Assembly: GCA_030430245.1 (NCBI GenBank)
Contig: JAUIFY010000012.1
Location: forward strand, 1 to 42,675
From: a bacterium
Lineage (GTDB): Bacteria; Desulfobacterota; Binatia; UBA12015
DNA length: 42,675 bases
Direction of reading: 5' to 3'
Position 1 is the first letter of the stretch; the number at the start of each line of letters is the position of its first letter. The notes beneath the pieces are model-generated. The model searched no databases and was not told the DNA's origin. It worked only from the letters and a program-made list of their open reading frames with translations. A program made the position numbers and the translations under genes. Positions 26,637-34,768 of the stretch are shown piece after piece.

Positions 26637-27932
26637 TCACAGGTCGCGGACCGCCCCCTCGCGGAGCGGTCTCCCCTCGCGCTGGATGCCGAAGCGCTCG
26701 ACGTAGCGGCCGAAGCGCTGCCACTCCCGGTCCGGATCGAGACCATACTCCTCCGGCGTGTACTGGTGCACACCGTGCTTCCCCTGGGGATTGTCGGCGA
26801 TGAAGGCGCGCATCGCGTCGGCGGCTTCGCCGCTCAGGTGGAGATCGAAGTGGTCGTAGATCCTCTCGACGACGCCGATGGGATCCGTGAGCAGATCGGG
26901 GAAGTGCATGTCGTAGAAGCGCTTCGGGGCGAATCGGCCGGAGTCGCGAACGTCGATCGAGCAGTGGAGCACCTTCGCCAGGCGCGGGGTCCAGTCGGCC
27001 GCGACCTCGCGCGCGTCGACGGAGTCGCTCGCCATGCTCCGCAGGAGAGTCGCGAGGCTCGCGAAGGACGCGGCCACCTTCACCGGATCGCGGTGGGTCG
27101 CCACGATGCAGGCGTCGGGATACGTCTCGAGAAGCCGATCCAGGGCCCACATGTGGCCGCCGGACTTCAGGACCCAACGGTCGCCGGGGCAGCGCCACTG
27201 GAGATGCTGCAGCTGGCGTCGATGGAACTCGTAGACAGGCGACCACTCGCATCGGTCGTCCAGCCAGTCCTCGAAGGTGGGGACGCGGTAGGAGTTGTGG
27301 AAGATCGGCGTCGCCATGGCGTGCATGTTGAGCACGACGCACTCTTGGCTCATCCGAGCTCCCATGGGGTGCATCGCGCGGAAGCCCGGGATGAGCCGGT
27401 CGACCCCGGCGAGTTCCGCGTCGCTCGCGGCGATGCGTGGGTCCGTTTCGCGCGTCGCGCTCTCGGGCGGCGGTGAAGGGGCGTCGCATTCCCACGTGAG
27501 CGGCGTACGACTCGCCGGGTCGCACGCCAGCAGGTCGTGGAGGATCGTCGAGCCGGTGCGCGGCAGCCCGACGACGATCAGAGGCCGGCGGATCTCGACC
27601 GACGCGATCTCGGGATGACGCTTGCGATCCGCCACGAGCTGCAGACGATTGCGGATCACGCGGACCAGCGTCCGACGCGCGATGGTGCGGCCGAGGAATG
27701 TCAGTTCCGCCTCGCCCTCGAGCGAGCCCAGCAGGAGTCGGAGCGGTTCCAAGAAGGGACCGTCGCCGAAATCGTCGGCGCCCCCGGCAGCGGCGACGGC
27801 TTCGCGAACCAGGGAAGCCTCGTCGAGGCGCCCCAGAGGCACACCGACGCGACGGAGCGCGCCGACGACCTCGTTCAGGGCCCGCACGGGGAGCGGAAGC
27901 TTCGGGGGCGTCGCGAGTCGAGTGTCGTTCAT
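26637..27932 (-). CDS. Sulfotransferase family protein
   Basis: 431 residues from ATG 27932. PAPS-dependent sulfotransferase motifs: the 5'-phosphosulfate loop GLPRTGST at 122-129 (in VVGLPRTGSTILHDLLACDP), RWVLKSGGHMWALDRLLETY and the 3'-phosphate segment ACIVATHRDPVKVAAS. The long N-terminal helical part (1-115) and the length match the large bacterial sulfotransferases common in Myxococcota-like and Actinobacterial genomes. It would sulfate a lipid, sterol-like compound or other small molecule. The frame stays open upstream to 28343 (see next entry), but the family match begins after the ATG at 27932. Confidence 0.85.
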   Translation of the reverse strand: MNDTRLATPPKLPLPVRALNEVVGALRRVGVPLGRLDEASLVREAVAAAGGADDFGDGPFLEPLRLLLGSLEGEAELTFLGRTIARRTLVRVIRNRLQLVADRKRHPEIASVEIRRPLIVVGLPRTGSTILHDLLACDPASRTPLTWECDAPSPPPESATRETDPRIAASDAELAGVDRLIPGFRAMHPMGARMSQECVVLNMHAMATPIFHNSYRVPTFEDWLDDRCEWSPVYEFHRRQLQHLQWRCPGDRWVLKSGGHMWALDRLLETYPDACIVATHRDPVKVAASFASLATLLRSMASDSVDAREVAADWTPRLAKVLHCSIDVRDSGRFAPKRFYDMHFPDLLTDPIGVVERIYDHFDLHLSGEAADAMRAFIADNPQGKHGVHQYTPEEYGLDPDREWQRFGRYVERFGIQREGRPLREGAVRDL

Positions 27933-28343
27933 GGGTAGCGGGCGCGCGTCAACGGCCGCCGGCTCGGCGGAAGAAGCGGTCGGCGCCGCAGCAGCCCTTT
28001 CGCGAAAGACCCGCGGTTGCAAGCGAACCACCGGCCGGCACGACCGGCCCACCATAGACGCGCCGGGACGGCACGGAGTGAGCTGGCCGTCCTCGGTAAA
28101 GGCGCGCAGCCTGTCGAGTCGCACGGTCTGCCCGGGGCTACCGCTCTGGAACAACGCCAGACTGGCCTGGATGCCGGCCGTCGCGAACTCCCTGAGGTCC
28201 GCGGGCTGGAGTCTGGCTGCGGGAGGCTCGATTCCCGCCACAGCCGCAGCCATCGTCTCCACGAGCACACGGGTCAGCGCCAGCTTCTCGAGTTGCGGGG
28301 GCAGAGGGTCCGCTTCCGAGCCTCCGATCGTACTGCATCCCAC
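27933..28343 (-). other. Unassigned 400-bp segment in frame with the sulfotransferase
   Basis: The reading frame continues without stop from the sulfotransferase ATG (27932) up to GTG 28343. The first 85 residues of this stretch read like coding sequence (PPQLEKLALTRVLVETMAAA, then LQPADLREFATAGIQASLAL), the next 50 become Arg/Ala/Ser-rich. It may be an N-terminal extension, a remnant of another gene (the helical part recalls a TetR-like ligand domain, weakly) or a small gene. A 14-bp direct repeat sits at each end. Confidence 0.35.
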
Positions 28344-28357
28344 GCGGGCGCGCGTCA
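27938..28357. repeat. 14-bp direct repeat bracketing the unassigned segment
   Basis: GCGGGCGCGCGTCA occurs at 27938-27951 and again at 28344-28357. The right copy contains the stop codon of the molybdopterin gene, the left one lies 6 bp before the sulfotransferase ATG. The distance is 406 bp. If the segment between the copies were absent, the sulfotransferase start would lie about 17 bp after the upstream stop, a normal operon spacing. Confidence 0.55.
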
Positions 28358-31048
28358 GCTCCAGACGGCGCGAACCTTCTCAGCCGTGATCGGCAGGTCG
28401 CGCAAGCGCGTTCGGGTCGCGTGGGCGACGGCGTTCGCGATCGCTGGGGGGACGCAGTTGAGCGGGACCTCGCCCATGCCGCGAGCCGGCGCGTCGGGGC
28501 CCTCGGGCGGAAGGATGATCTTCTCGGTCGCGTGGATCGAGCAGTCACGGGCGAGCGGGACGTGGTAGCGGTTCAGGTTCCACTTGCCTGACGATCCGCC
28601 GGCCGCGTCGGCGGGGATGTCTTCGAGAAGCACCTGGCCGATGCCCATCGCCCAGCAGCCGTCCATCTGCCCCTCGACGAGCGCGGGGACGATCATCTTC
28701 CCGGGCGCCGCGAGATGGACACCCTGCACGACATGGACCTCGCCCGTCTCGCGCTCGACCTCGACGGCCACCAGAGCGGCCGCCGCACCCAGCGTCATCC
28801 CTTCCCTGTCGTACGGGCTCTGCACGGTGAACAGATCGGCGTCCCGGCGGTCGATCAGATCCCACTTCGGTGCACGACCGCGGCGCACCGCGAGTCCGTC
28901 GATCTCCCACCGACGGCTCGAGCCGTCGACCGTGTACTCGGCGGAAATCCAGCGTGCGCTGAAGAACGCGTGCACCATGGTCGCGACGACGAGCCCCCTG
29001 TCGTGCATGACCCGCGCGAGCTCGGAGAACGGGATCGGTGGGAACCCATCGGCAGAGAGCGCCCCGCCCACCCAGCGAACCGACCGCGCATCCAGCGCGT
29101 GCGCGTCCCGGCCCCAGAGCTCGCGGGCCGCCGGCAGGACCCCGGCCTCGAGCAGAATTGCGCTCGCTTGCTCCACCGCGTGCACCCACCGCGACGAGCC
29201 GGACGAGGCCTTGGTGGAGGTCCCCACGCTGGGGGTCCATCGCGGATCGTCCGACCGCATCTCCAGGTCGCCCACCTGCTGGAGCGCGTCGAACGCGCGA
29301 ATCTGGCCCGTGCGGATCTCGTCCGCGTTCCTACCGAGGTGGCTCCCGGTCGAGACGGCGAGGGCCGTCGCGAGCCCCTGCCCCATGTCGACCGCGCTCG
29401 TCGTCAAGAGGATCGTGCCGTCGGGCTCGACCGAGACGGCGGCGTTCGCCGCGTCCGCGCCCGTGCCGTAGTTCTTGATCGCGAGCGCGAAGCCGACGCC
29501 GTAGGCGTGGTCGGAACCCTCCGACCGGGTCCTCTCCGCGTCGCGATTCCTCCAGAGCTCGTGCGCCTGCGCTCGATCCAGGATCGCCTCGACGCCGGGC
29601 GGCGCGGCTGGAACGCCCGTGACGATCGAGTCCTCCGGGCCGAGCACGTTCCGTCGCCGCAGGTCGATCGCATCGACACCGCGCGCGAGCGCGATCTCGT
29701 CGACGAGCGACTCCAGCGCGTAGGTGGCCTGGAGCGCGCCGAACCCCCGCATCGCCGCCCCGACGAGGGACTGGGTGTGTTGGGGACGCGACCAGATGTC
29801 GGCCCAGCGGAAGCGATAGCAGCCCGCCCCGAGGATCGCGGCCGTGTCCGCGACGTACTTGCTCACGTTGATGCGGCCGCCGCCGTTCAGGACGGTGCGA
29901 TTTCGAATCGCCCGGAACGTCCCGTCGTGCTCGAGCCCCATCGCGAGATCGATGCGCGAGGCGTGGCGCTTGTTCCCCTGCGCGAACTGCTGAAATCGAT
30001 CGTGCAAGATCCGGATGGGCTTGTCGGAGTAGGCGGCCGCGAGGCCGAGATAGAGACAGAGGATCGAGGTGTCCCGACCGCCGAAGGCGCCGCCCGGGTA
30101 CGCGGCGTAGATGTGTGCGTTCTCGACGCCGAGCGTGCTCGGAGCGAGCATCGCCTCGACGTCGCCGGCATCGGATCCCGGCGATTGCGTGCCGACCAGG
30201 AACTCGAGCGTCTTGGTCTTCCGATCGAGCCACGCGAGCCCGTTCTCGGGCTCCATGAACATCGGATCGACGACCTGGGTGCCGTACGTTCGCGAGTAGA
30301 GATCCCAAGGCTCGGTCTCGAAGCGCTTCGTGATCTCGTTCACGTACTGCATCGCTTCGGCGCTGCCCTCGTCGCTGGCGTCACTCTCCGAGCCCTGGAC
30401 CGGACCGTCGATCGTCCGCGCGAACGTGCGCTGCCCCTCGTGGGTGACGACGTGGACGATGCTCGTCGACGAATAGTCCGTCGGCGCCGGAACCTCGACC
30501 CTCTCGCCCGCGCGCACTCCCTTCCGATCGTAGGCGAGGATCTTACGCGCCTGCGCGAAGGCGGCGCGATCGTCGAAGAGAAGGATTCCCACCGGCTTGC
30601 CGAGGTAGTCGGGCCGATGGCCGCGCTTCACCAGGTATTTGCCGGCCGGGTACTGGTCCTCCGCGACGCCGATCCCGTCTCGCGCCAGATCCTCCGCGGT
30701 AACGACGACCGCGGGTCGCCCATCGCGGGGCAGAGCGTCGAGGTCGATGCCGGCGAAGACGTGATCGGCGAACGGGGCACACAGCACGAGCGCGTGCCGG
30801 TACTCCGCCGGCCATCCGGGAAGGTCCTCGGGAAGAAAGTCGCGGGCGTAGATCCTTTGGCCCGTGACCTTGGCGAGCCCGTCGATCCTGTAGCGCGCCT
30901 GACCGGCCGCGCCGCTCCACGCGTCCGGCGGATCCCTCACCGTCGCGCCGGCCTCGGTCGGACCGTCGCACGGCACCAGACGCGAGATCAACACCGTCGC
31001 GCCGCCAGCCGCGGTGGTCTTCAGGAACTGACGCCTGGTCTGCCACAT
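28355..31048 (-). CDS. Tat-exported molybdopterin-binding subunit, xanthine dehydrogenase/IorB family
   Basis: 897 residues from ATG 31048. The N-terminus has a twin-arginine signal (QTRRQFLKTTAAGGATVLIS). The remainder fits the large subunit of aldehyde/isoquinoline oxidoreductases: GKPVGILLFDDRAAFAQA (hammerhead domain), YPGGAFGGRDTS (pterin loop), GAAMRGFGALQATYALESLV and, near the end, GMGEVPLNCVPPAIANAVAH with E860 as the catalytic Glu of molybdenum hydroxylases. The enzyme would hydroxylate an aldehyde or N-heterocycle in the periplasm. The partner [2Fe-2S] subunit and the MoCo-sulfuration factors are not next to it. It is divergent from the DUF2804 gene. Confidence 0.9.
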   Translation of the reverse strand: MWQTRRQFLKTTAAGGATVLISRLVPCDGPTEAGATVRDPPDAWSGAAGQARYRIDGLAKVTGQRIYARDFLPEDLPGWPAEYRHALVLCAPFADHVFAGIDLDALPRDGRPAVVVTAEDLARDGIGVAEDQYPAGKYLVKRGHRPDYLGKPVGILLFDDRAAFAQARKILAYDRKGVRAGERVEVPAPTDYSSTSIVHVVTHEGQRTFARTIDGPVQGSESDASDEGSAEAMQYVNEITKRFETEPWDLYSRTYGTQVVDPMFMEPENGLAWLDRKTKTLEFLVGTQSPGSDAGDVEAMLAPSTLGVENAHIYAAYPGGAFGGRDTSILCLYLGLAAAYSDKPIRILHDRFQQFAQGNKRHASRIDLAMGLEHDGTFRAIRNRTVLNGGGRINVSKYVADTAAILGAGCYRFRWADIWSRPQHTQSLVGAAMRGFGALQATYALESLVDEIALARGVDAIDLRRRNVLGPEDSIVTGVPAAPPGVEAILDRAQAHELWRNRDAERTRSEGSDHAYGVGFALAIKNYGTGADAANAAVSVEPDGTILLTTSAVDMGQGLATALAVSTGSHLGRNADEIRTGQIRAFDALQQVGDLEMRSDDPRWTPSVGTSTKASSGSSRWVHAVEQASAILLEAGVLPAARELWGRDAHALDARSVRWVGGALSADGFPPIPFSELARVMHDRGLVVATMVHAFFSARWISAEYTVDGSSRRWEIDGLAVRRGRAPKWDLIDRRDADLFTVQSPYDREGMTLGAAAALVAVEVERETGEVHVVQGVHLAAPGKMIVPALVEGQMDGCWAMGIGQVLLEDIPADAAGGSSGKWNLNRYHVPLARDCSIHATEKIILPPEGPDAPARGMGEVPLNCVPPAIANAVAHATRTRLRDLPITAEKVRAVWS

Positions 31049-31233
31049 TCCCTCGATCCCCACCTTGGCCTTGCAGCTCTCTCGAGCCGGTCCATCGACG
31101 ATGCGAGCGGCCAGACCCTGAGTCAAGAACAGGGCGGGAACGTGCCACGCGCGCAACGGGATCCATGGTTCGACGGACGTGTGTCCAGGCACCTCGGGAA
31201 CGTCTCGGCGGGCGATGCTAGGCTGCGGAGGTC

Positions 31234-32259
31234 TTGAAAACCGAACGCGAGATCGAGGAGCCGGTGGATCTCTGCGACGATCGCGGGCGCCTATCCGCGG
31301 CGGCCCGGGGTTGGGCGCGCCGTCCGATGCTCCGGGCGAATCTACGCGGCGCCCCCTTCCGCAAGAAGCGATGGGACTACTGGTGCGTGATCGCGCCCGA
31401 CGTGATCGCCTCGCTCGTCTACGCCGACATCGACTACGCGGGGCTCGCGAGTTGCTGGGTCCTCGATCGCACCAGGAACGAGAGCGCCGACGCCGGCATC
31501 GTCGTGCCGCTGGGCCGCGGGTTCGCGCTGCCCGAGCACGTCTGCACCGGTCGCGTCTCCGTCTCGCGGTCCGGGTTCGATCTCTCCATCGAGGAGTCGG
31601 CCGATGCGACGCGACTCTCGGCGCGCGCCACGACGTCGGCGCTGGGGCCGATCGAGATCGATGTCCGCGTGGCCAAGCCGCCCGACGTCGAGTCCCTGAA
31701 CGTCGTGATTCCCTGGAGCGATCGGCGCTTCCAGTTCACATCGAAGCAGAACTCGCGGCCGGCGGAGGGCTCCGTAGGGGTCGGCGAGCGCCGCATCGAG
31801 GTGGGGGACGGCGCCCCCGCGTGGGGTGTGCAGGACCTGGGGCGCGGCATCTGGCCGTACGCGAACCGCTGGAACTGGGCGGCCGCCTGTGGCCACGCCG
31901 CGGATGGTCGGCTCGTCGGTCTTCAGCTCGGGGGCAAATGGACGAAGGGCACGGGCTTCACGGAGAACGCGCTCTGCATCGACGGACGCCTGACGAAGAT
32001 CCACGAGGAGCTCGAGTGGAGCTACGACTGGGATCGCCCGATGCGCCCGTGGCGGGTGCGGACGCCCTCCACCGACGCCGTCGACGTCACGCTCGCGCCG
32101 TTCTTCGACCGCTACGACTCGACCGACCTGAAGCTGCTGAAGATGGAGGTGCACCAATGCTTCGGCGCCTGGTCGGGACGCGTACGAGGCGACGACGGTG
32201 CCACCGCGGAGCTCGCCCGGATCGATGGCTTCGCGGAGGAAGCGCGCAACCGCTGGTGA
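31234..32259 (+). CDS. DUF2804 family protein
   Basis: 341 residues from TTG 31234; GGAGG is only 2 bases before it, and GTG 31264 with GAGGAG 5 bases upstream is an alternative. The TTG start keeps the family's opening (EIEEPVDLCDDRGRLSAAAR). DUF2804 landmarks are present: GVQDLGRGIWPYANRWNWAA, GLQLGGKWTKGTGFTENAL and, towards the end, APFFDRYDSTDLKLLKMEVH. The fold is beta-rich and relatives are sometimes called lipocalin-like or carotenoid-1,2-hydratase-like, but no reaction is established. It has no signal peptide. A repeat and hairpin region follows. Confidence 0.88.
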   Translation: MKTEREIEEPVDLCDDRGRLSAAARGWARRPMLRANLRGAPFRKKRWDYWCVIAPDVIASLVYADIDYAGLASCWVLDRTRNESADAGIVVPLGRGFALPEHVCTGRVSVSRSGFDLSIEESADATRLSARATTSALGPIEIDVRVAKPPDVESLNVVIPWSDRRFQFTSKQNSRPAEGSVGVGERRIEVGDGAPAWGVQDLGRGIWPYANRWNWAAACGHAADGRLVGLQLGGKWTKGTGFTENALCIDGRLTKIHEELEWSYDWDRPMRPWRVRTPSTDAVDVTLAPFFDRYDSTDLKLLKMEVHQCFGAWSGRVRGDDGATAELARIDGFAEEARNRW

Positions 32260-32273
32260 TCGCCGCGAGAGCG

Positions 32274-32348
32274 GGACGAGGACCGGGAACCTTCCAGGAC
32301 CGGCCCCGGAACCGGACGAACCGGACGAGGACCGGGAACCTTCCAGGA
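32274..32348. repeat. Two copies of a 26-bp repeat, 49 bp apart
   Basis: The copies are 32274-32299 and 32323-32348, identical over 26 bases. Each begins GGACGAGGACCGGG and ends TTCCAGGA, with GGAACCTTCC, a short palindrome, inside. A further near-copy of ACCGGACGA stands between them (32311-32327). The two units lie directly after the DUF2804 stop. No gene covers them. Confidence 0.7.
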
Positions 32349-32395
32349 TCCGGCCGGGGCTCGGCGTCTCCGAAGAGAGGCGGCCGCCGTGGATC

Positions 32396-32413
32396 GGGAG
32401 CGTGCGCGCTCCC
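32396..32413. terminator. Hairpin GGGAGCG-N4-CGCTCCC
   Basis: A perfect 7-bp stem with a 4-base loop in the gap between the convergent DUF2804 and acyltransferase genes. It has no T run. It probably helps stop transcription from one or both sides. Confidence 0.45.
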
Positions 32414-32425
32414 AGCGACGAGGGG

Positions 32426-32449
32426 GATCCGCGGGGGATCCCGCGGATC
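32426..32449. terminator. Strong hairpin overlapping the acyltransferase stop
   Basis: GATCCGCGGG (32426-32435) pairs perfectly with CCCGCGGATC (32440-32449) around GGAT, a 10-bp stem. It covers two bases of the acyltransferase stop codon (32450-32448). Its place at the end of both convergent units suggests a two-way terminator or an RNA end protector. Confidence 0.5.
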
Positions 32450-33182
32450 AGGCGCCGACCGCCTTCCGTAGCGGCAGCGCTGCCGGCTGCAGCCCCAGCT
32501 GCGGAACATGGCTCGGGAGCCGGACTTCGGGGAATTCCGCTCCTTCGAGAAACGGGCGCATCGGGTTGCCGATCAGGCTCGCGATCGGCTGGGGGAGCTC
32601 GAGGTGCATGAGCTCGTGAAGCGCCCCTCCGAGCTTCGTGTAGGCGGCCGAATCGCCGGTGCGTCGAAAGTTCAGCGCCTCATAGAGAGGCAGGAGCGTC
32701 GGCTTGCTGCAGATGATCACGTCCTGGATGCCCAGGGAAACAAGGAACCGGGTCGCGAGACTGAACAGCCCCACCGAGACTCCCGGCAGGCCGGTGAGCC
32801 CTTTGCGATGGTCGGGAAGGATCGCGAACCGGGAGATCTCGACCGCTTCGCGCACCCGAACGGACTCCGGCAGCGACAGGTACTCTTCCGCCTCGACGGG
32901 TCCTTCGGACCGCGGCGTCACGCGGAGGGTCCCGACCGCCTCGCCCGTGGCCTCGTCCTCGGCGAGGAGAAGCCACGAGCGGCCGTCGTACGGATCCGGG
33001 ACCGGTACGGGGTAGCCACAGCCACCGCGATAGACGCGCCGCCGCACGTCGAGGGCTCGATCGATCTCGTCCGAGGTCGAGCAGACCAGAAAGCGGTACC
33101 CGCGGATCACGTCGCCCGGCAGGGGCGGATGGACCGCGACCGGGCCTGCCTTGATTCGGATCGGAGTCTCTCGAGTCGCCAT
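32448..33182 (-). CDS. GNAT-fold N-acyl amino acid synthase-like acyltransferase (FeeM/LuxI-like)
   Basis: 244 residues from ATG 33182 with GGGAGG 5 bases before it. The pattern fits the FeeM/autoinducer-synthase branch of GNAT acyltransferases: FLVCSTSDEIDRALDVRRRV with VYRGGCGYP (35-58), DPYDGRSWLLLAEDEATGEA (63-82, D63/D66), GTLRV, then E115-ISRFAIL, the E-x-S-R motif shared with LuxI and FeeM, and SVGLFSLATRFLVSLGIQDV. Members transfer acyl groups from acyl-ACP or acyl-CoA onto amino acids or similar amines; some PEP-CTERM/exosortase clusters have such an enzyme, but no exosortase is visible here. A -24/-12 promoter and a possible enhancer site lie upstream, and the sigma-54 activator gene is the nearest upstream gene. 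The product could be a signal or lipid. Confidence 0.8.
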   Translation of the reverse strand: MATRETPIRIKAGPVAVHPPLPGDVIRGYRFLVCSTSDEIDRALDVRRRVYRGGCGYPVPVPDPYDGRSWLLLAEDEATGEAVGTLRVTPRSEGPVEAEEYLSLPESVRVREAVEISRFAILPDHRKGLTGLPGVSVGLFSLATRFLVSLGIQDVIICSKPTLLPLYEALNFRRTGDSAAYTKLGGALHELMHLELPQPIASLIGNPMRPFLEGAEFPEVRLPSHVPQLGLQPAALPLRKAVGA

Positions 33183-33206
33183 GTCGACCTCCCGACGACT
33201 CGCTGT

Positions 33207-33222
33207 CGCAAATCATGTGCCC
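33207..33222 (-). promoter_or_regulatory. Sigma-54 (-24/-12) promoter for the acyltransferase gene
   Basis: On the minus strand the sequence reads GGGCACATGATTTGCG. It carries GGCAC and TTGC with exactly 5 bases between, the spacing of the sigma-54 consensus TGGCAC-N5-TTGCW; the first T is G and the last W is G. Transcription would begin near 33196, just ahead of the GGGAGG ribosome site (33193-33188). No other copy of this pattern was noticed in the intergenic regions I scanned by eye. Confidence 0.7.
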
Positions 33223-33273
33223 CTCCCGATGGCCTCGTCTTTAGGGCACTTTTCGGGCGTCAGGCAGGTAGAG

Positions 33274-33291
33274 TAGGAACTCCGGTTCCTA
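33274..33291. promoter_or_regulatory. Candidate enhancer (upstream activating) site for the sigma-54 activator
   Basis: TAGGAACTCCGGTTCCTA has perfect 7-bp arms (TAGGAAC and GTTCCTA) around TCCG. Its centre is about 87 bp before the predicted start near 33196, inside the usual range for sites bound by NtrC-type activators. The activator gene ends 68 bp further on. That the regulator binds here is inference. Confidence 0.55.
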
Positions 33292-33328
33292 TCGCGGCGG
33301 GCGACCAGGCCCGTGCGTTCACATCACC

Positions 33329-33350
33329 CCGCGGGCCGTGGGACCCGCGG
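33329..33350. terminator. Hairpin after the response regulator gene
   Basis: CCGCGGG (33329-33335) pairs with CCCGCGG (33344-33350) around an 8-base loop, just beyond the regulator stop at 33359. There is no T run. It may separate the regulator transcript from the sigma-54 controlled acyltransferase. Confidence 0.4.
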
Positions 33351-33358
33351 CCGGGCGG

Positions 33359-34768
33359 CTACATGCCCAGCCGGCGCATCTTCTTCAGGAGCCCTCGGTA
33401 GGTGATGCCGAGCTCCTCGGCGGCGTGCGTCTTCACACCTCCGGCCCGCGCGAGCGCGGCCGCGATCTGGTCGCGCTCGAACACGTCGGTCTGGTGACGG
33501 AGCTGGCCGGACGACCGGCCGTCCGCCGCGAGCTCCTGGATGTGCTCCGAGAGCAGGTCGTCGGTGATGGGCTCCCCGGCGTCCACCAGGAGCATCGCGC
33601 GCTCGAGCTCGTTCGCGAGCTCGCGGACGTTTCCGGGGAACGCGTGCCGCGCGAGCAGCGCCAGGGCCTCGTCGGTGGGATCGCCGACCGGCTTTCCGAG
33701 CTGGGCCGACAGCCGGTGCACGAGGTGGCGCGCCAGGGGGCCGACGTCCTCACGGCGCTCCCGCAAGGCGGGGAGCTGGATTGGAAAGACCCGCAGCCGA
33801 TAGAAGAGATCCTTGCGGAACCGTCCCCGGTCGACCTCGTCCTCCAGTCGGCGATTGGTGGCCGCGATGATCCGGACGTCCACGGGCCGCGGGCGACTCT
33901 CGCCTACGCGGCGGATCTCCCCCTCCTGGAGGACGCGCAGCAGCTTGGCCTGGAGCGCCCCGTTCGTCTCGGAGATCTCGTCGAGAAAGAGCGTCCCGCC
34001 GTCGGCGACCTCGAACAGGCCCTTGCGATCCTCGTCGGCACCGGTGAAGGCGCCGCGCCGGTGCCCGAACAGCTCGCTCTCGAGGATGCCCTCGGAGAGC
34101 GAAGCGCAGTTGACCGGCACGAAGAGCTGCTCGCGGCGCGGGCTCGAATCGTGGATCGCGCGCGCGACGAGCTCCTTCCCGGTGCCCGTCTCGCCTTCGA
34201 TCAGGACGGTCGAGGAGGACGGGGCGACCTTGCCGACCAGCGAGAGCACCTTCTGGATCGCCGCGCTGTCGCCGACGATCTCCACGTCTTTGGAGGCCGC
34301 GCCGCGCAGGTACTCGTTCTGCGCGTTCAGACGCTCGTTGGCCTCGGCGAGCTCGGTCACGAGGCGCGCGTTCTCGCGCTTCAGGTGGAACGCCTCGATG
34401 GCCCTCTCGAGGATGAGCCGGAGATCGTCGACGTCCCAAGGCTTCGTGACGTACTGATAGATCCGACTCGTGTTGATCGCCCGAACGATCGCCTCGATGT
34501 CCGCATAGCCGGTCAGGATGATGCGCAGGGCATCGGGGCGCACCGCCATCGAGCGCTCGAGGAACTCGGTGCCGCTCATCTCGGGCATGCGCTGATCGGC
34601 CACGATCACGGCGAAGTCGCGCTCCTCGAGGCGCGCCAGGCCCTCGGCGCCGCTGTTCGCCTCGACCACGGTAAGATCGTCACCGTAGTTGAAACGAAAG
34701 GAGAGGAGGATGTCGGGCTCGTCGTCCACGACGAGCACTGGGAACTGCTGGAGGTCGATCGCGCTCAC
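33359..34768 (-). CDS. NtrC-class sigma-54 response regulator
   Basis: 469 residues from GTG 34768, overlapping the kinase stop by 4 bp (GTGA), so the two are co-translated. Receiver domain (8-125) with D58 as phosphoacceptor and K109 in VTKPW; a coiled linker (about 128-155); then the AAA+ domain: Walker A GETGTGKE at 192-199, the GAFTGA loop at 239-244 and Walker B GGTLFLDE at 257-264. The C-terminus (about 425-469, RDQIAAALARAGGVKTHAAE then LGITYRGLLKKMRRLGM) is a Fis-type helix-turn-helix. The intact GAFTGA loop means it should contact sigma-54. Its likely target is the acyltransferase promoter 137 bp downstream of its stop. Confidence 0.95.
   Translation of the reverse strand: MSAIDLQQFPVLVVDDEPDILLSFRFNYGDDLTVVEANSGAEGLARLEERDFAVIVADQRMPEMSGTEFLERSMAVRPDALRIILTGYADIEAIVRAINTSRIYQYVTKPWDVDDLRLILERAIEAFHLKRENARLVTELAEANERLNAQNEYLRGAASKDVEIVGDSAAIQKVLSLVGKVAPSSSTVLIEGETGTGKELVARAIHDSSPRREQLFVPVNCASLSEGILESELFGHRRGAFTGADEDRKGLFEVADGGTLFLDEISETNGALQAKLLRVLQEGEIRRVGESRPRPVDVRIIAATNRRLEDEVDRGRFRKDLFYRLRVFPIQLPALRERREDVGPLARHLVHRLSAQLGKPVGDPTDEALALLARHAFPGNVRELANELERAMLLVDAGEPITDDLLSEHIQELAADGRSSGQLRHQTDVFERDQIAAALARAGGVKTHAAEELGITYRGLLKKMRRLGM

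Noticed and set aside
31140..31165. TGGCACG on the minus strand near 31150 as a sigma-54 promoter
   Set aside because: The following GC is one base too close and TTGC is absent.
28715..31237. 840-codon plus-strand frame across the molybdopterin enzyme
   Set aside because: Antisense shadow; the minus-strand protein has a Tat signal and catalytic Glu.
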